A DNA stretch of 64,000 nt from Kitasatospora sp. GAS204B. GTDB lineage: Bacteria > Actinomycetota > Actinomycetes > Streptomycetales > Streptomycetaceae. The stretch lies in assembly GCF_029892155.1 (NCBI RefSeq), contig NZ_JARZAG010000010.1:124001-188000 (forward strand). Reading direction: 5' to 3'. This document shows positions 17,057 through 24,497 of the stretch, one piece after another. A program made the translations under genes and the position numbers. Below the pieces are notes generated by a model. It searched no databases and was not told where the DNA came from. It worked only from the letters and a program-made list of their open reading frames with translations. Numbering within the stretch: the stretch's first letter is position 1; each line of letters starts with the position of its first letter.

Positions 17057-17479
17057 TCAGCCGGCGGCGATCAACCGGGCGAGGGCGGTGTCGATGTCGA
17101 GGTGGTCGGATTCCGACCCGGCGGGCACCAGGGTGAAGACCTCCACGAGGAAGGCGGTGACGGCGTCGCCCGGGGCGCTGAGCACCGCCCGGCCGCTGGG
17201 AGTCCGCAGAGTGATCAGGACGTCACCGGCGGATCCGGGCCTGATGTTGACGTCGCCGCTGCCGGCCGGGGCGTGACGGCCCTCGTCCAGCAGATCGCGG
17301 CTGAAGTACCAGCAGACCCGGGCGTCACCGCCGGTGCAGTCGCACGGGGCCACCGGGAACGCCAGGCATGCCGCGTACGGGCGGGCCGAGTCGAAGCACA
17401 GTTCCGCATCGACCGGGACCTCGGGCAGCGGGCTGTCGGGAAACGTGACGGACAGCGAACGGACGGCGGACGTCTGCAT
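17057..17479 (-). CDS. SsgA-like protein (sporulation/cell division regulator family)
   Basis: 140-aa member of the SALP (SsgA-like) family unique to sporulating actinomycetes, which direct septum placement and spore wall processes. Visible features: PVDAELCFDSARPYAACLAF near residue 22, CWYFSRDLLDEGRHAPAGSG near 57, DVNIRP near 76, VLITLRTPSGRAVLSAPG near 86 and FLVEVFTLVPAGSE near 110. ATG at 17479 with AGGAGGG eight bases upstream; the much longer frame upstream is spurious. Three cysteines around residue 46-56 are unusual for the family. The specific SALP subtype cannot be told. Confidence 0.87.
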   Translation of the reverse strand: MQTSAVRSLSVTFPDSPLPEVPVDAELCFDSARPYAACLAFPVAPCDCTGGDARVCWYFSRDLLDEGRHAPAGSGDVNIRPGSAGDVLITLRTPSGRAVLSAPGDAVTAFLVEVFTLVPAGSESDHLDIDTALARLIAAG

Positions 17480-17605
17480 CAAAACCCTCCTGCGATGGCG
17501 GCATGTCGGCCCACGAGCGGGCCGACACGGGCCCATAGCGCCTACCCGACGCCGCGGCTGCCAGCCGGCAAGCCCGAAACCCCCACAACTCCCCCGCAAG
17601 CAGCC

Positions 17606-17800
17606 GGGTTGGAGCGGCTTGAAGAACTCAACGCGCACATAGGACATGCCACGGATCCGGTGCTCGACCGCAGCGTGCTCGCCGAGGAGGTCGCAGCTGG
17701 TCGCACCGCTGTCGTGGGCCTCTGCTACGGGCTGCCCGAGGGCACGGCACGGGTCGTCGCCATCCGAGGCATGGAGGTGGCCGTGCCTCCTGGGCCCTGA
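17606..17800 (+). pseudogene. C-terminal remnant resembling a beta-carbonic anhydrase
   Basis: The plus frame ends SVLAEEVAAGRTAVVGLCYG and LPEGTARVV before a stop at 17800. This pattern (helix, SPVLAxxVAxGRLAVVGxxYxLxxGxV) is the C-terminus of beta-class carbonic anhydrases, including those fused to SulP transporters. The zinc-binding Cys/His/Cys part is missing, so it would be inactive. Similarity is short and the call is tentative. Confidence 0.4.
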
Positions 17801-17882
17801 ACCCGGCACGGGTCTGAGCGGCCGGGTGGGCGTGTAGGGAATGCGTTCGCGGGCAGACGCAATCGGCGAGGAGATGGTACTC

Positions 17883-18053
17883 ATGATCGCGTTGCTGCTC
17901 GTTCTTCTGGTGATCATCGCTCTGGCCGGCGCGGGCTTCGCCCTGCACATCCTGTGGTGGGTCGCGGTCGCGGTGCTCGTGCTGTGGCTGCTCGGCTTCG
18001 TCGCCCGCGGGGCCTCGGCCGGCGGCGGCCGGTCACGCTGGTACCGCTGGTAG
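17883..18053 (+). CDS. Small conserved hydrophobic membrane protein
   Basis: 56-aa protein with two hydrophobic segments (IALLLVLLVIIALAGAGF and ILWWVAVAVLVLWLLGFV) and a conserved basic C-terminus ending SRWYRW. Small proteins of this form are common in Streptomyces and are usually listed as hydrophobic proteins; function unknown. ATG at 17883 follows GAGGAG by nine bases; an ATG three codons upstream is too close to the RBS. A truncated second copy is at 10618-10745. Confidence 0.8.
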   Translation: MIALLLVLLVIIALAGAGFALHILWWVAVAVLVLWLLGFVARGASAGGGRSRWYRW

Positions 18054-18128
18054 CACGACCCAGCGACTCCGGCTTCCGGCTTCCGGCTTCCGCGACCGGG
18101 GCACCGCGCGACTTCTCCCGGCTCCGCG

Positions 18129-19040
18129 TCACCCACCGTGCGCGGGCCCGCCCACAGCTTCCAGGTCCTGACCGTCCGCCAAGCCCGCGCGCAGGACCCG
18201 GAAGCTGTGGGCAAGCAGCCGGGAGACGTGCATCTGGGAGATCCCGAGGCGCCGCCCGATCTGGGCCTGAGTGAGGTCCTGGGTGAACCGCAGGGCCAGG
18301 ATCGTGCGCTCACGCTCGGGCAGTTCGGCTATCAGCGGTTTCAGGGACTGCACGTCCTCCACCACGGCGAGCGCCGGATCGCAGCAGCCCAGGCGGCACT
18401 CCCGGGCGCTGTCCGCGTCCCCGGCGTCCAACGGCGCGTCCAACGAGGTCGCGGTGCGCGCGGTGGCGACTGCGAGTGCCTCGACCACCTCGTCCTGCGC
18501 CAGCGCGACGAATTCGGCGAGTTCCTCCGTGCTGGGCACCCGACCGAGTTCCTGCTCCAGTTCGTCCGAGCTCCTGGCGACAGCGAGCCGGGCCTCCTGA
18601 AGCCGCCTGGGCACGTGCACCGCCCAGGTCGAGTCCCGGAAGAACCGGCGGATCTCGCCGATGATCGTCGGGAGGGCGAACGTGGTGAACTCCACTCCAC
18701 GCTCCGGGTCGAAGCGGTCGATGGCCTTGATCAGACCCACGGTGCCGGTCTGGACGATGTCGTCCATCGACTCGTGGCTGCTGCGGAAGCGCCGGGCCGC
18801 GAACTTGACCAGGGAGACGTTGAGTTCGATCAGCGTCCCGCGCAGGTAGGAGTGCAACTCGGTACCCTGCTCCGTCTGCCACAGGCGGAGCAGGAGGACG
18901 CGCGACAGTTCCCTCGCCTCCGCGGTGCTGACGGCCAGTGGATCGGCGATCTCCGGCAACCCGTACCGACGGGGGGAGAAGCCTGCATCGGTGCCTGCAC
19001 TCGGCTCGATGTCCGGCACCACCGTTGTCGGCATAGCCAT
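18129..19040 (-). CDS. RNA polymerase sigma factor, SigB/SigF/SigG family
   Basis: 303-aa alternative sigma factor for stress or developmental genes. Region 2: LRGTLIELNVSLVKFAARRF, DDIVQTGTVGLIKAIDRFDP and FTTFALPTIIGEIRRFFRD (residues about 75-140). Region 3: VHVPRRLQEAR and GRVPSTEELAEFVAL. Region 4: LPERERTILALRFTQDLTQA and IGRRLGISQMHVSRLLAHS (about 245-285). The motifs match the actinobacterial SigB family. ATG at 19040 has AGGAA seven bases upstream. An intact STAS antagonist and an RsbW-like ATPase nearby (19324, 21028) could form its partner-switching control, though they are not in one operon. Confidence 0.93.
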   Translation of the reverse strand: MAMPTTVVPDIEPSAGTDAGFSPRRYGLPEIADPLAVSTAEARELSRVLLLRLWQTEQGTELHSYLRGTLIELNVSLVKFAARRFRSSHESMDDIVQTGTVGLIKAIDRFDPERGVEFTTFALPTIIGEIRRFFRDSTWAVHVPRRLQEARLAVARSSDELEQELGRVPSTEELAEFVALAQDEVVEALAVATARTATSLDAPLDAGDADSARECRLGCCDPALAVVEDVQSLKPLIAELPERERTILALRFTQDLTQAQIGRRLGISQMHVSRLLAHSFRVLRAGLADGQDLEAVGGPAHGG

Positions 19041-19323
19041 TTGAACGTTCCTTCCTGGTACCCCCGTCGCCTTTCGACCTGCCCACGCGCTGAGCGACCG
19101 CAAGTCCTTCGCCGCGCGAGTGGCGCGGCCGGCCGCGGACATGCGCGCCGGAAACGGTGTCGGCCGCGGTGGTCAGCAGACCGCCTAGCTGAAGCGCCCG
19201 GGCATGGACATGTCGATTGCCGCCTCTTGCTTGCTTGACGATGTCTGGTGACCGAGTCGCGTACGCCCGCGGTCGGCCGCGCGACGCACCCCGGCGACTG
19301 TGCCGTTCATCAGCGAAACGCGA

Positions 19324-19752
19324 TCACGCGGGCCGACTCGCTGCGCCATTGACGGAAGCACCGAGCACTTCTCGGGTACCGGTGAGGTCGATGAGCCGTG
19401 ACACCTGGGGGCTCACGGAGCTCACCCGTACGGCGCATCCGCTGGCTGCGGCGCGCCTACCCGCCCAGAGGAGGACGTTCAGACCGGCGCAGTCGCAGAA
19501 GGAGAGGCCCTCGAGGTCCACTTCGAGCCCGGCGGGGTGGTCGTTCAAGGCTGTCGCCATCGCATGCCGGAGCGCGTCAGCGCCGTCGTGGTCGACCTCG
19601 CCGACCAGGGCTACCAGAGCCGACCCATCGGGCCGATCGATGAGCTCCACGGCGAACCGGGCAGCCGCCGATGGTGGCCTCAGCGGCGGCGCGCCCGCGG
19701 CGGTCGGCGAAACCGGTGAGACCGACTGCTGGCGCGTCTGGTGACGGGACAT
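19324..19752 (-). CDS. STAS-domain anti-sigma factor antagonist
   Basis: 142-aa RsbV/SpoIIAA-like protein predicted to bind and neutralise an anti-sigma ATPase. After a 30-residue variable start it reads RFAVELIDRPDGSALVALVG, DHDGADALRHAM, LEVDLEGLSFCDCAGLNVLL and VSSVSPQVSRLIDLTGTREV. The phosphorylation site is normally the Ser of a D-S-x-G motif; here it reads DCAGLN, so the Ser is replaced by Cys, as is common in streptomycete paralogues. RBS GGAGGAG eight bases before the ATG. Lies upstream of the sigma factor gene in the same orientation with a 283-bp gap. Confidence 0.88.
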   Translation of the reverse strand: MSRHQTRQQSVSPVSPTAAGAPPLRPPSAAARFAVELIDRPDGSALVALVGEVDHDGADALRHAMATALNDHPAGLEVDLEGLSFCDCAGLNVLLWAGRRAAASGCAVRVSSVSPQVSRLIDLTGTREVLGASVNGAASRPA

Positions 19753-19847
19753 GGTCGTTCTCCTCCCGCAAGAGGACGGGTTCTACGACCGATCGTCTGT
19801 CTGCCGGTGAAGCATGTCAAGGAATGCACGAAAATTTGTTCACATAT

Positions 19848-19876
19848 TTGAGGACGCGAAATACCGCTCGTACGAT
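19848..19876 (+). promoter_or_regulatory. Promoter of the second winged-helix regulator (leaderless)
   Basis: TTGAGG (19848-19853), 17-nt spacer, TACGAT (19871-19876), then six bases to the GTG start at 19883. There is no RBS. Transcription would begin at or next to the start codon, so the mRNA is predicted to be leaderless. Confidence 0.65.
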
Positions 19877-19882
19877 GGACGG

Positions 19883-20239
19883 GTGGACACGAATGCCGGC
19901 AGCCATCGGCCGTGGACGTTTCTGACCAATCACGCCCGGGTGCTGTCCCTGATCGCCAGGGATCCGGGGATCCGGTTGCGGGACGTGGCCGCGGCGTGCC
20001 AGTTGACCGAGCGCGCCGTACAGACGATCGTCGCCGACCTGGAGGCGGAGGGATACCTCACGCACTCGCGAGAAGGGCGGCGCAATCGCTACCAGATCAC
20101 GCCGCACACCCAGTTGCGACACCCCGCCGAAGCCGGCCGCACCGTAGCCGCCCTGCTCCAGCTGCTCGACGGGAAACCCGCTGGCACCGACGGCGAGCCG
20201 GACCAGCCAGCCCAAAGCCACGCCGAGCGGGATTCGTGA
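19883..20239 (+). CDS. Winged-helix transcriptional regulator (MarR-like), paralogue 2
   Basis: 118-aa paralogue of the protein at 14107-14397. Shared blocks: WTFLTNHARVLSLIARDPGI, VAAACQLTERAVQTIVADLE, GYLTHSREGRRNRYQI and LRHPAEAGRTVAALLQLLDG. It has an added acidic/polar tail of about 25 residues. GTG at 19883 is the natural start because paralogue 1 aligns from the corresponding codon and a promoter lies immediately upstream. Divergent from the STAS gene. Ligand and targets unknown. Confidence 0.82.
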   Translation: MDTNAGSHRPWTFLTNHARVLSLIARDPGIRLRDVAAACQLTERAVQTIVADLEAEGYLTHSREGRRNRYQITPHTQLRHPAEAGRTVAALLQLLDGKPAGTDGEPDQPAQSHAERDS

Positions 20240-20335
20240 CCGCCACGGCTCCCACGGCTCCCCGCACCGGCACGGGGTCATCCCCTCACGCTCACCACAT
20301 CGGGCCGGAGCCCCTCGATCCGAGGAGGCCGTCGC

Positions 20336-20884
20336 ATGAACACCGAACCGCACCGGACCGGAACCCCACCGCACAACTCGCAGGGCGGCCCCGGTCGTGA
20401 GGAGACGGCCGAGGAGCGTGCGGACCGGCTGTGGGGCGAGATGCTGCAAGAGGTCCGCGTGTGTCAGACCGGTGCCCAGATTCTCTTCGGCTTCCTGCTG
20501 AGCGTGGCGTTCACTCCCCGCTTCGGGTCGCTGGGGGGATTCGACAAGAGCCTGTACGTCGTCACCGTCATCCTCGGCGCCTGCGCCACCGCGGCGCTCA
20601 TCGCCCCCGTCTCCTTTCACCACTTCTTCGCGGGACACGACCTCAAGACGGAGCTGGTCCACGTGGCCGGCAAGCTCATCGGCTGCGGCATGGTCCTGCT
20701 CGGCCTCACCATCGGGGCCGCACTCCTCCTGCTGCTGCGGACGGCCACCGGCCACCCGCTGCTGGCCGGGATTCTCACCGGCTGTGTGCTGGCATGGTTC
20801 GCCGTCTCGTGGCTCATCCTGCCTCTCCTGGCCCTGCGCCGAACCGAGCGGCGGCACCAACGGCAGCACACGTCCGAGCCGTGA
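20336..20884 (+). CDS. DUF6328 family membrane protein
   Basis: 182-aa integral membrane protein. A polar N-terminus (1-40) is followed by the family segment EMLQEVRVCQTGAQILFGFL and four hydrophobic helices (about 50-70, 80-105, 120-140, 147-170). VCQTGAQILFGFLLSVAFTP and ALIAPVSFHHFF are typical of DUF6328 proteins, which are frequent beside stress genes in actinobacteria. GAGGAGG lies eight bases before the ATG. No catalytic motif is visible; function unknown. Confidence 0.85.
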   Translation: MNTEPHRTGTPPHNSQGGPGREETAEERADRLWGEMLQEVRVCQTGAQILFGFLLSVAFTPRFGSLGGFDKSLYVVTVILGACATAALIAPVSFHHFFAGHDLKTELVHVAGKLIGCGMVLLGLTIGAALLLLLRTATGHPLLAGILTGCVLAWFAVSWLILPLLALRRTERRHQRQHTSEP

Positions 20885-21027
20885 GAGAACCCGGACGTGC
20901 CGGCACGCCGTTCCATCGGCGCGAGCCTCACGATCCAGGTGTGGAACCTCGCGTCGAGGGCAGGCGCGAACCGAAGCAGCCTCGCCGCGCAAGGCCAGAA
21001 CCAACGGGACCAGGCGGAGGTGACGGG

Positions 21028-21729
21028 GTGAACAGCATCACGAGAACCGGAATCGGCGGCGCCCGCCACGGGTTCGCCGACGCACACCGTCTCGACCTCT
21101 CCACCGCGCGGCACGCGGTCACCACCGCTCGCGGCTTCACTCGCGACGTTCTCACCGGCTGGGAAGTCGGCGAACCCGCCGGCAGCGACGCCGTTCTCGT
21201 GGTCTGCGAGCTGGTCGCGAACGCCGCACAACACGCCGGGGGCGCCCGAGCACTGCGCCTGCACCACTGCGGGACGGCGCTGCGCATCGAGGTCAGCGAC
21301 CCGGATCCCGCTGCACCGGCCCCCCGTCCCCCGGGCGTCGGCCGACCCGGCGGGTACGGGCTGATCGTGCTCGAGCGGCTGTGCCAACGCTGGGGCAGCG
21401 ATCCGCGTCCTGCCGGGAAGACGGTCTGGGCGGAGATCCTCCTCACCGGACAGCGCCGGCCCTTGCATGGACGCCCCCATTCGGGGAACGCGCACCGAAC
21501 GCCCAGCCGACCGGTCCGGGCGTCGGCATCATCCAGAGCACCGAGGAGAACAGCCATGAGCGGCGAGGACAAGGTCAAGAACGTCGCCGAAAAGGCGAAG
21601 GGCAAGGCGAAGGAGGCGGCGGGCAAGGCGGTCGGCAATGAGCGCTTGACCGCAGAGGGCAAGGCAGACCAGGTCAGCGGCGACGCCAAGCAGGCGGGAG
21701 AGAAGATCAAGGACGTCTTCAAGCATTGA
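21028..21729 (+). CDS. RsbW-like anti-sigma ATPase reading in frame into CsbD
   Basis: 233-aa frame. Residues 1-145 are a HATPase_c_2 serine-kinase-type domain: AVLVVCELVANAAQHAGGAR (N box, near residue 50), HHCGTALRIEVSDPDP, and RPGGYGLIVLERL (G box, near 107). Residues 146-176 are a low-complexity linker and 177-233 are a complete CsbD stress protein. No stop separates them. GTG at 21028 has GGAGG seven bases upstream. In other streptomycetes the ATPase and CsbD are separate, so either this is a genuine fusion, or the ATPase has lost its stop while csbD keeps its own start. Expected role: partner-switch regulation of a SigB-family factor. Confidence 0.75.
   Translation: MNSITRTGIGGARHGFADAHRLDLSTARHAVTTARGFTRDVLTGWEVGEPAGSDAVLVVCELVANAAQHAGGARALRLHHCGTALRIEVSDPDPAAPAPRPPGVGRPGGYGLIVLERLCQRWGSDPRPAGKTVWAEILLTGQRRPLHGRPHSGNAHRTPSRPVRASASSRAPRRTAMSGEDKVKNVAEKAKGKAKEAAGKAVGNERLTAEGKADQVSGDAKQAGEKIKDVFKH
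21556..21729 (+). CDS. CsbD-family general stress protein (nested, own RBS)
   Basis: 57-aa Lys/Ala/Glu-rich protein: SGEDKVKNVAEKAKGKAKEA, GNERLTAEGKADQVSGDAKQ and a helical end KIKDVFKH. This is the CsbD pattern; in Bacillus csbD belongs to the sigma-B regulon. ATG at 21556 is preceded by GAGGAG eight bases upstream, so it can be translated on its own even though it is in frame with the upstream ATPase gene. Confidence 0.85.
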   Translation: MSGEDKVKNVAEKAKGKAKEAAGKAVGNERLTAEGKADQVSGDAKQAGEKIKDVFKH

Positions 21730-22144
21730 GCCGTCCCGAGGAGGGTGCCTGTCGTTTGCACGGCGGGCCCCTCCGGGGAGGGAGCACGATGCGAACTGGA
21801 CTGCCCCGACCGACTGACAGGGCCGGGGACGCGACGACCCGCGACGCACCCGCACCGGCGTCTTGAGAGCGAAGTCGTCCACACCCGCGCGGCGCCGTGG
21901 CGGGCCGCGGTCCGGAAGCCCGCGCAGGAGCCCGAGCCCAAACCCGGCACCAAGACCGCCCGTGAGCTGGTGACGCCGGGCGCCGAGTGCGTCGGTGAGA
22001 GCGAGCCGATGCTGCGGGCGCAGCGAAGATGGCCGAGCGCGGGATCGGCGCACTGCCGATCTGCGGCCCGGACGACCCACCGCCTGGCTCGGCGACCACC
22101 CCGGGACCGAGAGGGTGCGGGGCTAGACACCGCCATGGCCGGCT
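21730..22144. other. Intergenic or degenerate interval
   Basis: About 415 bp with no supported gene on either strand. Frames open but lack recognisable domains or ribosome binding sites. Confidence 0.5.
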
Positions 22145-22470
22145 TCACGCCGGATGGCCGGCCTCGACACCGCCGACCTGGCGCAGGAGGAGAGGTGGTC
22201 CGACCGAACGGACCTGACCGTCGACAGGTGCCAACTTGAACCCCACGTGATCTCCCCAGTCTGCGTGTTCCTCGATCTGGGCGGCGAACCAGGCGAGTGC
22301 TCCGGTGAGCACCGGCACTCCCCCTGGCCCCTCTGTCCACTCCGTGCGTGCGAACTTGTCGGTGTGCTCCCCGGTCTCGCCGCCGAAGAGTTCCGCCAGG
22401 TCGCGCCGGTGCGCCGGCAGCAGATGGACCACCAGGAACTCGGCCCGCCTGGCGACCCGCACCGTCCCCA
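22145..22470 (-). pseudogene. C-terminal remnant of a flavin reductase-like (FMN split-barrel) protein
   Basis: The minus frame reads RRAEFLVVHLLPAHRRDLAE, LFGGETGEHTDKFARTEWTE, GVPVLTGALAWFAAQIEEHA, DWGDHVGFKLAPV and ends VGGVEAGHPA. This is the second half of actinobacterial flavin-reductase-domain proteins (VHLLPxxxxDLAELFG, DKF, GDHVGFLLDPV). Similarity stops near 22470, exactly where an opposite-strand integrase fragment begins, so a recombination breakpoint is likely. No start codon belongs to it. Confidence 0.65.
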
Positions 22471-22475
22471 AGACC

Positions 22476-22640
22476 CAGAGCAGTCTCAGCTGGATCGCCA
22501 TCAACGACCGTGCCCGCAAAGCCCTCAACGACCTCGGCTGCGTGCTCCACCACCACGGCCGGCCGCTCAACCCGAGGAAGGTCCTCGACCGGTTCCATCG
22601 GCTGTGCGACGAAGCCGGCTTTCCCCGCATAGCCGTCGAC
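22476..22640 (+). pseudogene. Fragment of a tyrosine-recombinase integrase
   Basis: The plus frame reads WIAINDRARKALNDLGCVLH then HGRPLNPRKVLDRFHRLCDE and AGFPRIAV. This matches the central catalytic-domain stretch of actinobacterial phage-type integrases just before the HxLRH motif. A deletion seems to have removed about 20 residues between the two blocks, and the R/H/R/Y catalytic residues are absent. Confidence 0.55.
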
Positions 22641-22839
22641 GCCATCGCCCGCCTCCTCGACTCCGCCGAACTCGCCCTCCACGCCACCCAACACCCAGAC
22701 CGACCACGGAACCTGATCGCCCAGTTCCGCGACCACCTCACCGACCGCCAACGCAGAACCCACCGCGAACGCCCAGCTCACGCGCCACTTCCGATGTGAC
22801 CGGTGCGATCACCATGCGACCACCAGCTGACGCAACGAC

Positions 22840-22874
22840 AAAAAGGCCGCTCCCGCCAGAAGCGGAAACGGCCT
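22840..22874 (-). terminator. Rho-independent terminator downstream of the tRNA remnant
   Basis: On the minus strand, AGGCCG (22869-22874) pairs with CGGCCT (22844-22849) around an inner GC-rich stem and is followed by five T. This is an intrinsic terminator about 20 bp past the tRNA 3' end, consistent with a tRNA once transcribed leftward here. Confidence 0.6.
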
Positions 22875-22894
22875 ACGACCTGCTGTTCAGCAAG

Positions 22895-22934
22895 TCGGGA
22901 CGACAGGATTTGAACCTGCGCCCCCTTGACCCCC
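22895..22934 (-). other. 3' half of a tRNA-Pro (probable attachment site)
   Basis: The minus strand carries the end of a tRNA-Pro(GGG): the anticodon-side GGGGGTCAAG, then the T-arm GGTTCAAATCC and the acceptor end GTCGTCCCGA. The 5' half (expected CGGGACG acceptor strand, D-arm) is absent; upstream sequence diverges at the anticodon loop. A 40-bp tRNA 3' end beside an integrase is the standard picture of attL/attR left by a tRNA-targeting integrative element. The tRNA is not functional. Confidence 0.7.
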
Positions 22935-23334
22935 AAGGGGTTCACTTATTGCCGACAGCCGAGACCTCCGAGTCTCGGTTCTTTTGTTGCTCAACTACCC
23001 TGATGTGCACGTGAGTTGGGACTTCTCGGCGAGAGTGATGCTGCGAGCCGCTGACGGTGGCTCAGTGTTTACTTTGCACACAAGCGTCCGTTTTCGCCCA
23101 TCAGGGTTCATGGGCGCTCATCGGGTGTGGTCCCAAAGTGGTCCCAGGGCCAGCCCCCCGCCGCACCTACTGCCGGTGACCGAGATCTGTCGACCCATCA
23201 GCAAGTAGCGTCGCGCCTGCCCGACTGTCCTTGCGTCCATGCCGTCAGCCGACCCATGGGGCCGGCGCCTGCGGGCGGATCATGGTCGCTTACCCATCGG
23301 CTACGGATGGTGATCTTCCGGGCAGTGTGTCGTC
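22935..23334. other. Element end without a clear gene
   Basis: About 400 bp between the tRNA remnant and the integrase. I see no supported coding region. GTGGTCCCAAAGTGGTCCCA (about 23128-23147) is a short tandem repeat of the kind seen close to integrase genes. Confidence 0.45.
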
Positions 23335-24396
23335 TTGTGCGTGTCCTCTCCAGTTGGTTCTGACGTGCCTCGCGCACCGCCCCTCACGCTCTGCCGCCAC
23401 GCCGGACACGACGGCGAACGTTGGTGTCCCGGGATCACCCGGTCCGCCACCCTGCGCAACGCCCTCAACCACGCCGTACGCTCCTGGGACCTGCGCTACA
23501 ACCCCGCCAAGCACTCCGTCCCGCCCAAGCCCCGTGCCGCCGAGCGCACCTGCTGGACACCGGCAGAGGCCGCGGCGTTCCTGCGCCACAACACGGAGCA
23601 CTACGCCGACCAGCTCACCGACCTGTTCGAGGTCATGCTCGGCACCGGCATGCGCCGCGGCGAGATCCTCGCCCTGCACTGGTCCGACGTGCACCTCATG
23701 GACCGCAAGCTGTACGTCCGCTGGACCCTCGCCGCCATCGACAACGGGAAGATCCACCTGCGCGAGCCCAAGACCGAGGCCGGCCGCGCTTGAATCAGCC
23801 TCTCTCCCAGAGTCATGACCGCTCTCCGCCGCCAGGCCGCCCTCCGGGTGACCGCCCACCCCGACGGCCGACTCGAAGGACTCGTCTTCGCCCGCCCCGG
23901 CGGAACGCCGCTGCGGCCCCAGTGGGTCCTCGACCAACTCCGCAAGCGCACCGCCGAACTCAACCTCCCGCGGATCGGGCTGCACGGCCTGCGCCACACG
24001 GCGGCCGGCATCATGATCGCCGAAAACATCCCTCTCGCCATCGTCTCCAAGCCCCTCCGACACTCCACCCTCGCCACCACCATCAACCTCTATGGCCACC
24101 TCCTCAAGGACTCCGCCGACGAAGCCGTCACGGCACTCGCCTCCGCCCTCGACAAGGCAGACTCCACTTGGCCCGCACAACACAGCGGACCGGAGAACAC
24201 CGGGCCTTTGCCGTTCGCCGCACAGCCTGCCAAGTCGGCTATCGAGGGACGCCCGTCGCCGGTGCTGTCCGGGGGCGGATGGCCATCCGGCTCGAGGCGG
24301 CCGGGGACGAGTCCAGGGCCCTCACCCTCCGAGGCTCCACGTCGGGTGTGCCCCTGCGCTGCTTCTGTCCTTGCCGCCGGGCAATGGCTGCCATGA
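23335..24396 (+). pseudogene. Tyrosine-recombinase integrase interrupted by one in-frame TGA
   Basis: Two collinear halves in one frame: SATLRNALNHAVRSWDLRYN, CWTPAEAAAFLRHN, EVMLGTGMRRGEILALHWSD (first catalytic Arg) and IHLREPKTEAGRA, then TGA at 23791-23793, then ISLSPRVMTALRRQAALRV, VFARPGGTPLRPQWVL, IGLHGLRHTAAGIMI (HxLRH box), LRHSTLATTINLYGHL (His and nucleophile Tyr). Relatives have Trp or Arg at the TGA position, so a single base change (for example TGG to TGA) explains it. The N-terminal SAM-like domain and arm-binding region are absent or unrecognisable. After residue about 280 the frame continues with non-family sequence. Probably inactive unless read through. Confidence 0.85.
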
Positions 24397-24497
24397 CAGC
24401 CCGACACTCCGCTTCGACTCCAAGTCCCTTAAAGATCACGAAAGTTGTCGATTTACATACTGGTCAGTTTGTCACCGCGCGTGCTTACGCTGGTGGA

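Noticed and set aside
23421..24497. A plus-strand frame continuing upstream of the CoiA-like gene as a 789-codon ORF.
   Set aside because: The upstream part is out of frame with the integrase and consists of Arg/Pro-rich shadow sequence; the CoiA alignment begins at 24498.
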